Shown here piece by piece: positions 24,437-33,765 of a stretch of DNA of 64,000 bases. Position numbers and translations under genes: made by a program. This stretch comes from Pseudomonas sp. GM79 (lineage in GTDB: Bacteria; Pseudomonadota; Gammaproteobacteria; Pseudomonadales; Pseudomonadaceae), in NCBI RefSeq assembly GCF_000282495.1, contig NZ_AKJE01000114.1:1-64000 (forward strand). The letters are read 5' to 3'. The notes beneath the pieces are model-generated. The model ran no database searches, was not told the DNA's origin, and worked only from the letters and a program-made list of their open reading frames with translations. Positions within the stretch are counted from its first letter, which is position 1. Each line of letters starts with the position of its first letter.

Positions 24437-25516
24437 ATGGCCAAACCTGGATTTCGCCTCGCGCTGTTTGCCACCTTGCTGGCACTGATTGTGGTGTTGC
24501 TCGGCGCCTACACACGCCTGACTCACGCTGGCCTTGGCTGTCCGGACTGGCCCGGCTGCTACAGCTTTATCAGCGTGCCGAACAGCGAAGCCCAATTGGC
24601 CCATGCCGAACTGCATTTTCCCGACGCACCGGTGGAAGCCAACAAAGGCTGGAACGAGATGCTTCATCGCTACTTCGCCGGCACATTGGGGCTGCTGATC
24701 GCAGTGTTGGCGGGACGCGCCTGGACCCATCGTCATCACCCGGGGCAGCCAGTGAAATTACCGTTGTTTGTGCTGGCGGTGGTGTTCGCCCAAGCGGCGT
24801 TCGGCATGTGGACGGTGACGCTCAAGCTCTGGCCGCAAGTGGTCACCGGGCATTTACTTGGCGGCTTTGCGACCTTGAGCCTATTGTTTCTGCTGACCTT
24901 GCGACTGTCCGGCGTGTTGCCGGCGCTAACCGTGCCACGGCGTTTGCAGCACTGGGCGACCGCCGGCTTGTTGCTGGTGATCCTGCAAATTGCCCTTGGT
25001 GGCTGGGTCAGCTCCAATTACGCGGCGGTGGCCTGCATCGACTTTCCAACCTGCCACGGGCAATGGCTGCCACCGACTGATTTCGCCAACGGCTTTCACC
25101 TGACCCAACACATCGGCCCCAATTACCTGGGCGGGCAGCTGGACAGCGATGCCCGCACCGCGATTCACCTGACTCATCGCATCGGCGCATTGCTGGTCAC
25201 CCTCGTGCTGCTCGGCCTGGCCTGGCAATTGAAGGTCGTCGGCATGACGCGCCTGGCCGCCATGGTGCTGATCGTCCTTGCCGCACAAATCACCCTGGGT
25301 ATCAGCAACGTGGTGTTTCACTTACCGCTGCCGGTGGCCGTCGCCCACAACGCCGGGGGCGCAGCGCTGCTGCTGACGATGGTGCTGGTCAATTATCACG
25401 CGCGAACCAGCCTGGTTCGGGTCAAGCATCAGCCCCCGGTACGCTGGCGCCTCAGCCTGCGTAAACACTCGGCCGGGCCCATAACAATAAAAGGAGAAAT
25501 GCCATGGCGACCCTGA
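24437..25516 (+). CDS. ctaA: Haem A synthase (COX15/CtaA)
   Basis: CtaA oxidises the C8 methyl of haem O to form haem A. The 359-residue protein has about eight membrane helices. Conserved family pieces are GAYTRLTHAGLGCPDWPGCY near the N-terminus, the histidines in NEMLHRYFAG and VTGHLLGGFA, VSSNYAAVACIDFPTCHGQW, and IHLTHRIGAL. The 3' end overlaps cyoE by 13 bases, indicating coupling of haem O and haem A synthesis. Confidence 0.96.
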   Translation: MAKPGFRLALFATLLALIVVLLGAYTRLTHAGLGCPDWPGCYSFISVPNSEAQLAHAELHFPDAPVEANKGWNEMLHRYFAGTLGLLIAVLAGRAWTHRHHPGQPVKLPLFVLAVVFAQAAFGMWTVTLKLWPQVVTGHLLGGFATLSLLFLLTLRLSGVLPALTVPRRLQHWATAGLLLVILQIALGGWVSSNYAAVACIDFPTCHGQWLPPTDFANGFHLTQHIGPNYLGGQLDSDARTAIHLTHRIGALLVTLVLLGLAWQLKVVGMTRLAAMVLIVLAAQITLGISNVVFHLPLPVAVAHNAGGAALLLTMVLVNYHARTSLVRVKHQPPVRWRLSLRKHSAGPITIKGEMPWRP

Positions 25517-26403
25517 TCGGCGAACGTCACAGTCAGGCCATCTGGCGCGATTACCTGGAGCTGACCAAGCCGAAAGTGGTGGTGCTGATGCTCATCACCT
25601 CGCTGGTCGGCATGTTTCTCGCGACCCGCGCCGGGGTGCCGTGGACGGTGCTGGTGTTCGGCAATCTGGGGATCGCCTTGTGTGCCGGCGGTGCGGCGGC
25701 GGTCAACCATGTGGTGGACCGGCGCATAGACGCCGTCATGGCCCGGACCCACAAACGGCCCTTGGCCGAAGGCCGGGTTTCTCCAACCGCTGCGCTGACT
25801 TTCGCGCTGGTGCTGGCGGTGCTCGGCCAAGCTCTGCTGCTAGCCTTCACCAACCCGTTGACGGCATGGCTGACCCTCGCCTCCTTGCTCGGTTATGCCG
25901 TGGTTTACACCGGCTTCCTGAAACGCGCGACGCCGCAGAACATCGTCATCGGCGGCCTTGCCGGTGCGGCCCCGCCGCTGCTCGGCTGGACCGCCGCCAC
26001 CGGCCATGTCAGCGCCGAACCATTGCTGTTGGTGCTGATTATCTTCGCCTGGACTCCACCGCATTTCTGGGCGCTGGCGATTCACCGCAAAGAGGAATAC
26101 GCCAAGGCTGACATTCCGATGCTGCCGGTGACCCATGGCGAGCACTACACCAAAGTTCACATCCTGCTTTATACCTTTGCGCTACTGGCCGTCAGCCTGA
26201 TGCCCTACGTGATCCACATGAGCGGCGTGCTCTACCTGATTTGTGCCCTCGCACTGGGCGCGAGGTTTCTGCAATGGGCCGTGGTGCTGTACCGTGGCAC
26301 TCGGCCGCACGCGGCGATCAACACGTTCAAGTACTCTATTTACTACTTGTTCCTGCTGTTTATCGCGCTGCTCGTAGACCACTACTTACTGTTGAACCTA
26401 TGA
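25504..26403 (+). CDS. cyoE: Haem O synthase (protohaem IX farnesyltransferase)
   Basis: CyoE/CtaB transfers a farnesyl group to haem B, forming haem O for CtaA. The 299-residue protein has the UbiA-family layout of about nine helices. Prenyl-diphosphate motifs are AAAVNHVVDRRIDAVMARTHKRPL (NxxxDxxxD-type) and the second Asp-rich loop near HRKEEYAKADIPMLPVTHG. AAAAGGAGAAATGCC supports the start despite the overlap with ctaA. The stop overlaps the SCO gene start (ATGA). Confidence 0.96.
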   Translation: MATLIGERHSQAIWRDYLELTKPKVVVLMLITSLVGMFLATRAGVPWTVLVFGNLGIALCAGGAAAVNHVVDRRIDAVMARTHKRPLAEGRVSPTAALTFALVLAVLGQALLLAFTNPLTAWLTLASLLGYAVVYTGFLKRATPQNIVIGGLAGAAPPLLGWTAATGHVSAEPLLLVLIIFAWTPPHFWALAIHRKEEYAKADIPMLPVTHGEHYTKVHILLYTFALLAVSLMPYVIHMSGVLYLICALALGARFLQWAVVLYRGTRPHAAINTFKYSIYYLFLLFIALLVDHYLLLNL

Positions 26404-27035
26404 CTCGAACCCAGAAAACCGTCTTCATTCTCGTCGCCTTGATCGCGCTGATCCTGGGCCTGACCATCAACAAAGTACTGACCGGAAAAAGCCAGGGCGA
26501 CCCGACGGCACTGATCGATGCGGGGATCATCCTGTTGCCCCAAAGCCGTAACCTGCCGGACGTGAAGATGACCGATCAGGACGGCAAGCCGGTGGCGATC
26601 AACGAGCTGAAAGGCAAATGGAGTGTGTTGTTCTTCGGCTACACCTTCTGCCCGGACATCTGCCCAACCACCCTCGCCCAACTGCGGCAGATCAAGAGTG
26701 AACTGCCGGCGGATGCTGTGGACAAGTTGCAGGTCGTTTTGGTCAGCGTCGACCCGAATCGCGATACGCCCAAGCAACTCAAGCAATACCTGGGCTATTT
26801 CGATCCGCAATTCATCGGGCTGACGGCATCCTCGGTCGAAGACCTTCAGAAGCTGGCCAACGCGGTGAGCATTCCGTTTATTCCGGCGGACACCAGCAAG
26901 CCTAACTACACCGTTGATCACAGCGGTAATCTGGCGGTGATCGGGCCGGACGGGACGCAGCGTGGGTTCATTCGTGCACCGTTGAACAACCAGAAACTGG
27001 TGGCGCAGTTGCCGGTAATGCTCAAGCGCGAATAA
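26400..27035 (+). CDS. SCO1/SenC family copper chaperone
   Basis: SCO proteins help build the CuA centre of subunit II. The 211-residue protein has an N-terminal membrane anchor (about 8-25) and a thioredoxin-like domain with copper ligands Cys84 and Cys88 in TFCPDICPT and His174 in VDHSGN. I chose the ATG at 26400, which overlaps the cyoE stop; the longer frame lies inside cyoE. It is the last gene of the oxidase cluster, followed by a REPIN and a terminator. Confidence 0.95.
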   Translation: MTRTQKTVFILVALIALILGLTINKVLTGKSQGDPTALIDAGIILLPQSRNLPDVKMTDQDGKPVAINELKGKWSVLFFGYTFCPDICPTTLAQLRQIKSELPADAVDKLQVVLVSVDPNRDTPKQLKQYLGYFDPQFIGLTASSVEDLQKLANAVSIPFIPADTSKPNYTVDHSGNLAVIGPDGTQRGFIRAPLNNQKLVAQLPVMLKRE

Positions 27036-27050
27036 CCAACACAATACCCT

Positions 27051-27138
27051 GTGGGAGCGGGCTTGCTCGCGAAAGCGGTGTAACAGTCAACATTGATGTT
27101 GGATGTTATGGCCTCTTCGCGAGCAAGCCCGCTCCCAC
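27051..27138. repeat. REPIN
   Basis: GTGGGAGCGGGCTTGCTCGCGAAA begins at 27051 and the inverse ends at 27138. The internal segment is the reverse complement of the type at 54942 and 56376 (compare CAACATCAATGTTGACTG). Confidence 0.92.
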
Positions 27139-27158
27139 AGGTACGGTGTTTCAGGCAC

Positions 27159-27195
27159 AAAAAAGGGGCGCAGTGATTGATTGCGCCCCTTTTTT
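27159..27195. terminator. Bidirectional terminator between SCO gene and metQ
   Basis: AAAAAAGGGGCGCA (27159-27172) pairs with TGCGCCCCTTTTTT (27182-27195). It can serve both the oxidase cluster and the convergent metNIQ operon. Confidence 0.92.
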
Positions 27196-27206
27196 CATTT
27201 AGCTGA

Positions 27207-27980
27207 TCAGAACGCCGGCAATACCGCACCTTTGTACTTCTCGAGAATGAAAGCTTTCACTTCCGGGCTGTGCAGGGCAGCAACCAGTTTCTGCATCGCA
27301 GCGCTGTCCTTGTCGTCCGGACGGGCAACGAGGATGTTCACGTACGGCGAGTCGCTGCCTTCGATAACCAGCGCATCCTTGGATGGGTCAAGCTTGGCTT
27401 CCAGCGCGTAGTTGGTGTTGATCAGCGCCAGGTCGACCTGAGTCAGCACGCGCGGGATGGTCGCGGCTTCCAGTTCACGGAATTTCAGGTCCTTGGTGTT
27501 CTCGGTGATGTCCTTGACGGTCGACAGGATGTTGTTCGAATCCTTCAACTTGATCAGGCCAGCCTTCGCCAGCAGCAACAGCGCACGACCACCGTTGGTG
27601 GCGTCGTTCGGGATCACCACGTTGGCGCCGCCCGGCAGCTCGGTCAGCGCTTTGTACTTGCTGGAGTAAGCGCCCAGCGGCTCCAGGTGCACGCCGGCAA
27701 CGCTGACAAGGTTGGTGCCCTTGGCCTTGTTGAACTCATCCAGGTACGGCTGGTGCTGGAAGAAGTTGGCGTCCAGACGCTTCTCGGCCACCTGCACGTT
27801 CGGCTGGATGTAGTCGGTGAAGACTTTGACCTTCAGGTCCACGCCTTCTTTGGCCAGGGCCGGTTTAACGAACTCGAGGATTTCCGCGTGAGGTACCGGG
27901 GTAGCCGCGACGGTCAGGGTGTCGGCAGCGTGTGCGGAAAAGGCTGCAACGGCAGCGAACGCGACGAGTAGTTTTTTCAT
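27207..27980 (-). CDS. metQ: Methionine ABC transporter substrate-binding protein
   Basis: This 257-residue NlpA/MetQ protein binds D/L-methionine in the periplasm and feeds MetI/MetN. The N-terminus (MKKLLVAFAAVAAFSAHAADTL) is a standard signal peptide cleaved after AHA, with no lipobox Cys. Family segments include VAATPVPHAEILEFVKP, QHQPYLDEFN and VIPNDATNGGRALLLL. It is the last gene of the metN-metI-metQ operon on the minus strand, 60 bases after metI. Confidence 0.95.
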   Translation of the reverse strand: MKKLLVAFAAVAAFSAHAADTLTVAATPVPHAEILEFVKPALAKEGVDLKVKVFTDYIQPNVQVAEKRLDANFFQHQPYLDEFNKAKGTNLVSVAGVHLEPLGAYSSKYKALTELPGGANVVIPNDATNGGRALLLLAKAGLIKLKDSNNILSTVKDITENTKDLKFRELEAATIPRVLTQVDLALINTNYALEAKLDPSKDALVIEGSDSPYVNILVARPDDKDSAAMQKLVAALHSPEVKAFILEKYKGAVLPAF

Positions 27981-28040
27981 TCAGCTAACTCCTTGTGAGA
28001 CGCCCGTATGGCGCCTGCCAGCGAATGGCCGGCTCATGAC

Positions 28041-28715
28041 TTATTTACGTGAGAAGTGGACAACCAATTTGTCGCCAACCGTTTGCAGCACTTGAACCAG
28101 CATCAGCAGCAACACCACCGTCACAACCATCACATCCGTCTGGAAGCGCTGGTAACCGAAACGGATCGCCAGGTCGCCCAGACCGCCAGCGCCGACCACA
28201 CCGGCCATTGCCGTGTAGGACACCAGTGTAATCGCTGTCACCGTAATCGCCGCGAAGATGCCGGGACGGGCTTCCGGCAACAAGGCGTTGGTGATGATCT
28301 GACGTGTCGTCGCGCCCATGGCCTGGGTTGCCTCGATGATGCCGCGATCCACTTCACGCAGGGCGGTTTCCACCAGTCGTGCGAAAAACGGAGTCGCGCC
28401 CACCACCAGCGGTGGAATCGCACCGGCGACACCCAGGGAGGTGCCAGTGATCAACACGGTGAACGGAATCATCACGATCAGCAAAATGATGAACGGCAGC
28501 GAACGCAGAATGTTCACCACCAACGACAGCATCGCGTAGACACCTTTGGCTTCCAGCAACTGGCGCGGGCTGCACAGAAACAACAACACGCCCAGCGGCA
28601 GGCCCAACAGTACGGTGAACAACAGCGAACCGCCGAGCATCAGCAGGGTGTCGCCGGTGGCCAGCCAGATTTCGTACCAATCGATATTGGAGAAGAAACT
28701 CATCAGCACTTCCAT
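28041..28715 (-). CDS. metI: Methionine ABC transporter permease
   Basis: This 224-residue permease has five membrane helices and the EAA-type ATPase-coupling loop in ALREVDRGIIEATQAMGATTRQIITNALLPEARPG. The ATG at 28715 overlaps the metN stop (TGATG); an ATG four codons later is possible. It forms the membrane channel of the methionine importer. Confidence 0.95.
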   Translation of the reverse strand: MEVLMSFFSNIDWYEIWLATGDTLLMLGGSLLFTVLLGLPLGVLLFLCSPRQLLEAKGVYAMLSLVVNILRSLPFIILLIVMIPFTVLITGTSLGVAGAIPPLVVGATPFFARLVETALREVDRGIIEATQAMGATTRQIITNALLPEARPGIFAAITVTAITLVSYTAMAGVVGAGGLGDLAIRFGYQRFQTDVMVVTVVLLLMLVQVLQTVGDKLVVHFSRK

Positions 28716-29722
28716 CAGCGCAGCACCTCCATGTGGACGTCAGCTGCGGTGAAGCGGGCAAACGCCGCTTCCATGTCGCCACCGGTGACGGCCAGGGTCA
28801 ATTGCCCGTAAGGGACGTCTTTGATGCGATCGATGCGACCGGCCAGGATGCTGTAGTCCACGCCCGTTTCCCGAGCAACGGTTCCCAGCAACGGCGCGTA
28901 GGTCGCTTCGCCCTGGAAGGTCAGACGCACGATGCGCCCCGGTACGTGAGCGAAGTCGTCGCGCTGTTCGCTTTCGTCGATTTGCTCGTCTTCCTGCACG
29001 AAGCGCTTGGTGGTCGGATGCTTGGGATGCAGGAACACCTCGGCCACCGGGCCCTGTTCGACGATCTTGCCGGCGTCCATCACCGCCACCTGATCGCAGA
29101 CCCGACGGATCACATCCATTTCGTGGGTGATCAGGACGATGGTCAGTTTCAGCTCGCGGTTGATCTCGGCCAGCAGTTGCAGGACCGACGCCGTGGTTTG
29201 CGGGTCCAGGGCACTGGTGGCTTCATCGCACAACAGGATTTTCGGTTTGGTTGCCAGGGCGCGGGCGATGCCGACACGCTGTTTCTGACCACCGGACAAT
29301 TGCGCCGGGTACTTTTTCGCATGGTCAGCCAGGCCGACCCGCGCCAGCAACTCCGCCACACGCCGGTCGATTTCGCTACGGGACAGTTCACCGGCGAGGG
29401 TCAGCGGCAGCGCGACATTGTCGGCCACGGTTTTGGACGCCAGCAGGTTGAAGTGCTGGAAAATCATCCCGACCTGCTGACGGAAACGCCGCAGGCTATT
29501 GGCGTCCAGCGCGGTGACTTCTTCACCATCGACGATGATCTTGCCCCCACTGGAGTTTTCCAGGCGGTTGATCAGACGCAGCAGGGTACTTTTTCCCGCG
29601 CCGGAATGGCCGATCAGGCCAAAGACCTGACCATTCTCAATCGTCAGACTGGTCGGATGCAGGGCGGGAATATCCTTACCGGCGACGCGGTAAGTTTTGT
29701 GGACGTTTTGAAACTCGATCAC
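28715..29722 (-). CDS. metN: Methionine ABC transporter ATP-binding protein
   Basis: This 335-residue ATPase has Walker A GHSGAGKST (38-46), the signature LSGGQKQRVGIARAL, Walker B ILLCDEATSALDP and a C-terminal ACT-like domain (about 260-335), which in E. coli MetN binds methionine and inhibits transport. It leads the metNIQ operon and is divergent from katE across 265 bases. I see no SAM riboswitch in that gap. Confidence 0.96.
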   Translation of the reverse strand: MIEFQNVHKTYRVAGKDIPALHPTSLTIENGQVFGLIGHSGAGKSTLLRLINRLENSSGGKIIVDGEEVTALDANSLRRFRQQVGMIFQHFNLLASKTVADNVALPLTLAGELSRSEIDRRVAELLARVGLADHAKKYPAQLSGGQKQRVGIARALATKPKILLCDEATSALDPQTTASVLQLLAEINRELKLTIVLITHEMDVIRRVCDQVAVMDAGKIVEQGPVAEVFLHPKHPTTKRFVQEDEQIDESEQRDDFAHVPGRIVRLTFQGEATYAPLLGTVARETGVDYSILAGRIDRIKDVPYGQLTLAVTGGDMEAAFARFTAADVHMEVLR

Positions 29723-29987
29723 GTAGCGAACCTTGTGGGGCGCGTTAGAAAAGGATCAGCGGTTAGCCGGGCGGGCATTTTAGCCTGTCCGTATAGAGGT
29801 TATTAGCATTTATTCCGCATTCAACCAGCGATTTGGCAATAACGCGATCAAAGGTCAGAAAAAGGGAACGGCGCCAACGCGCCATCGGTCACTGATTAAG
29901 CAACTCGAGAATGCCTGGATGCCGTGTCTGCCCAATGGCTCATAAGCCTTGGCCACGACGGGAATCGCAACGAGGAGTTTATGTCTG

Positions 29988-32126
29988 ATGAGTACTAAAA
30001 AGCCTGCCGCCCCCAAAAGCGCACTGGCCGGGACCGCTACCCTGGACCGCAGCAACACCAATGCCAAGCTCGAAAGCCTGGAAAAATTTCGCTCCGATGC
30101 CACCGAACAGGCCTTGCGCACCAACCAGGGTGTGAAGGTCGCGGACAATCAGAACACGTTAAAGGGCGGCGCGCGCGGGCCGTCGTTGCTGGAAGACTTC
30201 ATCATGCGTGAAAAGATCACGCACTTTGACCATGAACGCATTCCCGAGCGGATCGTCCATGCCCGTGGTACCGGTGCCCACGGTTACTTCCAGCCATACG
30301 AAACCCATTCCTCACTGACCAAGGCCGGGTTCCTACAAGACCCAAGCCAAAAAACGCCGGTTTTTGTGAGGTTTTCCACGGTGCAAGGTCCGCGCGGGTC
30401 AGGCGATACCGTGCGGGACGTACGAGGTTTCGCGGTGAAGTTTTTTACCGACGAAGGCAACTTCGATCTGGTGGGCAACAACATGCCGGTGTTCTTCATT
30501 CAGGATGCGGTCAAGTTTCCTGACTTCGTACATGCGGTAAAACCCGAACCCCACAACGATATTCCTACCGGTGGTTCGGCCCACGATACGTTCTGGGACT
30601 TTGTTTCTCTGGTGCCGGAATCCGCGCACATGGTGATGTGGACCATGTCCGACCGGGCGATCCCCAAAAGCCTGCGCACCATGCAGGGCTTCGGCGTGCA
30701 CACGTTTCGCATGATCAACGCCGAAGGCAAGGCGCGCTTCGTCAAATTCCACTGGCGCCCCGCCGCCGGCACCTGCTCCCTGGTGTGGGATGAGGCGCAG
30801 AAGCTCGCCGGCAAAGACACCGACTTCCACCGTCGCGATCTCTGGGAGTCCATCGAGATAGGGGACTACCCGGAATGGGAATTGGGCGTACAGGTCGTCG
30901 AGGAAGAAAGCGAACATGCCTTTGATTTCGACCTGCTTGATCCGACCAAAATCATTCCCGAAGAAGTCGTCCCCATCACTCCGCTGGGCAAGATGGTGCT
31001 CAACCGTAACCCGGATAACTTCTTCGCCGAGACCGAGCAGGTCGCCTTCTGCCCTGGGCATATCGTGCCGGGGATCGATTTCTCCAATGACCCGTTGCTG
31101 CAAGGCCGGTTGTTTTCCTACACCGATACGCAGATCAGCCGACTGGGCGGGCCGAATTTTCATGAGATCCCGATCAACCGCCCGGTAGCACCCTTCCATA
31201 ACGGTCAACGGGATGCCCAACATCGCACCACCATCGACAAGGGACGCGCTTCCTACGAACCAAACTCCATCGACAGCGGCTGGCCCAAAGAAACCCCACC
31301 GGCAGCGCAGGACGGCGGCTTCGAGACTTATCCAGAGCGCATCGACGCTGCGAAAATCCGTCAGCGCAGTGAGTCGTTCAGCGACCACTTCTCTCAGGCG
31401 CGGCTGTTCTTTCACAGCATGAGCACGCACGAGCAGGAACACATCATCGCGGCCTACAGCTTCGAGCTGGGCAAGGTCGAACGCGAATTTATTCGTACCC
31501 GGCAGGTGAATGAGATCCTGGCCAATATCGATCTGGAACTGGCCAAACGCGTGGCGCAGAACCTGGGCTTGCCGGTACCGAAGGCCGGAACGGTCGAGGT
31601 GCGTAAAACGTCACTCGACCATTCCCCCGCCCTGAGCCAGGCCAACCTGCTGTCGGGGGACATCAAAACCCGAAAAGTGGCCATTCTGGCGGCCAACGGG
31701 GTGGACGGCGCGGCGATCGATGCGATGAAGAGGGCTCTGATGGCCGAAGGCGCGCACGCCAAACTGCTCGGCCCGACCTCGGCCCCCGTGACAACCGCCG
31801 ATGGCAAAGCGCTGCCGGTGGATGCGTCGATGGAAGGGCTGCCTTCTGTAGCGTTCGACGCCGTGTTCGTGCCAGGTGGCGCGGCGTCGATCAAGGCGCT
31901 GAGTACTGATGGTGTAGCGCTGCATTACCTGCTGGAAGCCTATAAGCACTTGAAAGCGATTGCGCTGCACAGCGAGGCCAGGCAGTTGTTGGATGTGTTG
32001 AAGCTGGAAGTGGATGCGGGGGTAATCGTGGGTAACGATGCCAAGCTGTTCGAGGCGTTTTTTGCCGCGATCGGACAGCATCGGGTTTGGGATAGGGAGC
32101 CAAAGGCCAAGGCGATTCCGGCTTGA
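29988..32126 (+). CDS. katE: Catalase HPII (large-subunit, KatE type)
   Basis: KatE decomposes hydrogen peroxide with a haem and is usually a stationary-phase enzyme. The 712-residue protein has catalytic His91 in VHARGTGAHGYF, the distal Asn in LVGNNMPVF (about 164) and haem ligand Tyr378 in LFSYTDTQISRLG. Residues about 560-700 form the DJ-1/class I glutaminase-like domain typical of large catalases. I chose the ATG at 29988, ten bases after GAGGAG; it overlaps a five-codon frame starting at 29981. Confidence 0.95.
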   Translation: MSTKKPAAPKSALAGTATLDRSNTNAKLESLEKFRSDATEQALRTNQGVKVADNQNTLKGGARGPSLLEDFIMREKITHFDHERIPERIVHARGTGAHGYFQPYETHSSLTKAGFLQDPSQKTPVFVRFSTVQGPRGSGDTVRDVRGFAVKFFTDEGNFDLVGNNMPVFFIQDAVKFPDFVHAVKPEPHNDIPTGGSAHDTFWDFVSLVPESAHMVMWTMSDRAIPKSLRTMQGFGVHTFRMINAEGKARFVKFHWRPAAGTCSLVWDEAQKLAGKDTDFHRRDLWESIEIGDYPEWELGVQVVEEESEHAFDFDLLDPTKIIPEEVVPITPLGKMVLNRNPDNFFAETEQVAFCPGHIVPGIDFSNDPLLQGRLFSYTDTQISRLGGPNFHEIPINRPVAPFHNGQRDAQHRTTIDKGRASYEPNSIDSGWPKETPPAAQDGGFETYPERIDAAKIRQRSESFSDHFSQARLFFHSMSTHEQEHIIAAYSFELGKVEREFIRTRQVNEILANIDLELAKRVAQNLGLPVPKAGTVEVRKTSLDHSPALSQANLLSGDIKTRKVAILAANGVDGAAIDAMKRALMAEGAHAKLLGPTSAPVTTADGKALPVDASMEGLPSVAFDAVFVPGGAASIKALSTDGVALHYLLEAYKHLKAIALHSEARQLLDVLKLEVDAGVIVGNDAKLFEAFFAAIGQHRVWDREPKAKAIPA

Positions 32127-32151
32127 GGATCTTTATCGAACAGGAGGACGC

Positions 32152-32219
32152 CTTCGCGGGCAAGCCTCGCTCCTACCGGGTTTACGCTGCACCTGTAGGA
32201 ACGAGGCTTGCCCGCGAAG
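32152..32219. repeat. REPIN (short)
   Basis: CTTCGCGGGCAAGCCTCGCTCCTAC begins at 32152 and the inverse GTAGGAACGAGGCTTGCCCGCGAAG ends at 32219, with only about 18 bases between. It lies between katE and the convergent lipoprotein gene. Confidence 0.9.
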
Positions 32220-32222
32220 CTT

Positions 32223-32939
32223 TTAAGGCTTGCGCGGACTCAAAACCATCTGCGCCGGAATGTTGCGCAGAATCTGCTTCTCCAGCTTCAGATCAAACTC
32301 CGAATCCAGCTTCTTCACCCGTTTGGTCAGCAGCGTGGCCAGCCATGGGTAATCCTGAGTGCGCGGTGCCTGAATGCTCACGTCGCACTGATAATTCACC
32401 ACATCGGCGGCGATGGCATCCAGTTGACGACGAAGCTTGCTCATATCGGTGAGGTTCAACGCCACCGTAGTGCTTTCAGCCGTCGGGTCGATGACTTTGG
32501 CCTGAGGTTTGGCTTCGGCAGCCTTGAGAGCTGCTTCGGCTTTATCCAGTTCAGCCTTGCGCGCATGGACAATGGCACTGTTGACGCCACCGGTCAGCGC
32601 CGGGGCCTTGGGCATCAGCACCCGGGCACGGCTGAGGGCGGTGGCTGCTGCATTCACATCACCTTTTTGCAGCACGATCTGGCTACGCAGCAAATAAGCT
32701 TCGGCCAGTTGCCGCTGGTATTGCTCGAGGGATTGATCGTTGGGCGACTCGGCCTGCAAAGCCGCCAATTGTCCTTCGGCGGTGGCCAGTTCGCTGCTGG
32801 CCAGGCTTTGTTCCAGCTGTGCGATCGCCGTGGCCCGCGCATCGGGGGCCTCGGTGGCCGCCGGTGACGTGCTTTGGCAAGCGCCCAGCAGCAGCGAAAA
32901 TGCGACAAGGAGCAGATAACGGGAGGCGAACGGCTTCAT
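32223..32939 (-). CDS. Conserved lipoprotein (PA5502-like)
   Basis: This 238-residue lipoprotein has a lipobox LLLGAC (Cys21) after MKPFASRYLLLVAFS. The N-terminal half is TPR-like helical sequence (ATAIAQLEQSLASSELATAEGQLAALQAE, YLLRSQIVLQKGDVNAAATALSRARVL). Its place just downstream of znuB on the same strand is conserved with P. aeruginosa, so it may be co-transcribed with zinc genes. The function is unknown. Confidence 0.87.
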   Translation of the reverse strand: MKPFASRYLLLVAFSLLLGACQSTSPAATEAPDARATAIAQLEQSLASSELATAEGQLAALQAESPNDQSLEQYQRQLAEAYLLRSQIVLQKGDVNAAATALSRARVLMPKAPALTGGVNSAIVHARKAELDKAEAALKAAEAKPQAKVIDPTAESTTVALNLTDMSKLRRQLDAIAADVVNYQCDVSIQAPRTQDYPWLATLLTKRVKKLDSEFDLKLEKQILRNIPAQMVLSPRKP

Positions 32940-32976
32940 TCCTGCGACTCTCTATTTGCGCAAAAAACGAGCAAGT

Positions 32977-33765
32977 CTACACCCCTCGACGGGGCAGGAC
33001 AAAACTCAGCAGAAACAGCGCAGCGGCCGCCACCACAATCGACGGGCCGGCCGGGGTGTCCTTGAACCAGGACAACGCCAGCCCGCCACACACCGCGAGC
33101 ATGCCCAGCAGGCTCGCGCCCAGTGCCATCTGCTCCGGCGAGCGGGCGTGACGCTGTGCCGCAGCCGCCGGAATAATCAGTAACGAAGTAATCAGCAACA
33201 CGCCGACGATTTTCATCGCCACGGCGATCACCACGGCGATCAGCAACATCAGGACCAGACGCAACGCCGCCACCGGCAAACCTTCCACCTTGGCCAGCTC
33301 TTCATGCACCGTGATCGCCAGCAAGGGTCGCCATAGCGTTACAAGTAATACCAGCACCGCCGCGCTGCCGCCGAGGATCCAGGCCAGATCGGTCGGGCTG
33401 ATCGCCAGCAAATCGCCGAACAGATAGGCCATCAGGTCGATCCGCACTTCATGCATGAAGCTTAGTACCACCAAGCCAAGCGAGAGCGTACTCGGTGCGA
33501 GAATTCCCAACAGCGTGTCGGACGCCAACGGTTGCCGTTGTTGCAACGTCACCAGCAATACCGCCAGCAACAAGCAGCCTACCGTAACGGCAACGGTCGG
33601 GCTGACATCCAGCAGAAAACCCAGTGCCACGCCGAGCAATGCGGCATGGGATAGCGTGTCGCCGAAATAGGCCATGCGTCGCCAGACCACGAACGAACCC
33701 AGCGGGCCCGCGACCAGCGCCAGGGCCAGACCTGCAAGCAGGGCAAAGAGCAGAAAATCAGCCAT
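32977..33765 (-). CDS. znuB: Zinc ABC transporter permease
   Basis: ZnuB forms the inner-membrane channel for zinc. The 262-residue protein has about eight helices; family features include AYFGDTLSHAALLGVALGF and HEELAKVEG. I chose the ATG at 33765, with GGAGAT about 10 bases upstream; an in-frame ATG at 33783 is possible. Its start overlaps the znuC end by eight bases. Confidence 0.95.
   Translation of the reverse strand: MADFLLFALLAGLALALVAGPLGSFVVWRRMAYFGDTLSHAALLGVALGFLLDVSPTVAVTVGCLLLAVLLVTLQQRQPLASDTLLGILAPSTLSLGLVVLSFMHEVRIDLMAYLFGDLLAISPTDLAWILGGSAAVLVLLVTLWRPLLAITVHEELAKVEGLPVAALRLVLMLLIAVVIAVAMKIVGVLLITSLLIIPAAAAQRHARSPEQMALGASLLGMLAVCGGLALSWFKDTPAGPSIVVAAAALFLLSFVLPRRGV

Noticed and set aside
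29723..29987. SAM or methionine riboswitch before metN
   Set aside because: No SAM-I/II/III core features or terminator/anti-terminator pair seen; Pseudomonas met genes are generally controlled otherwise.
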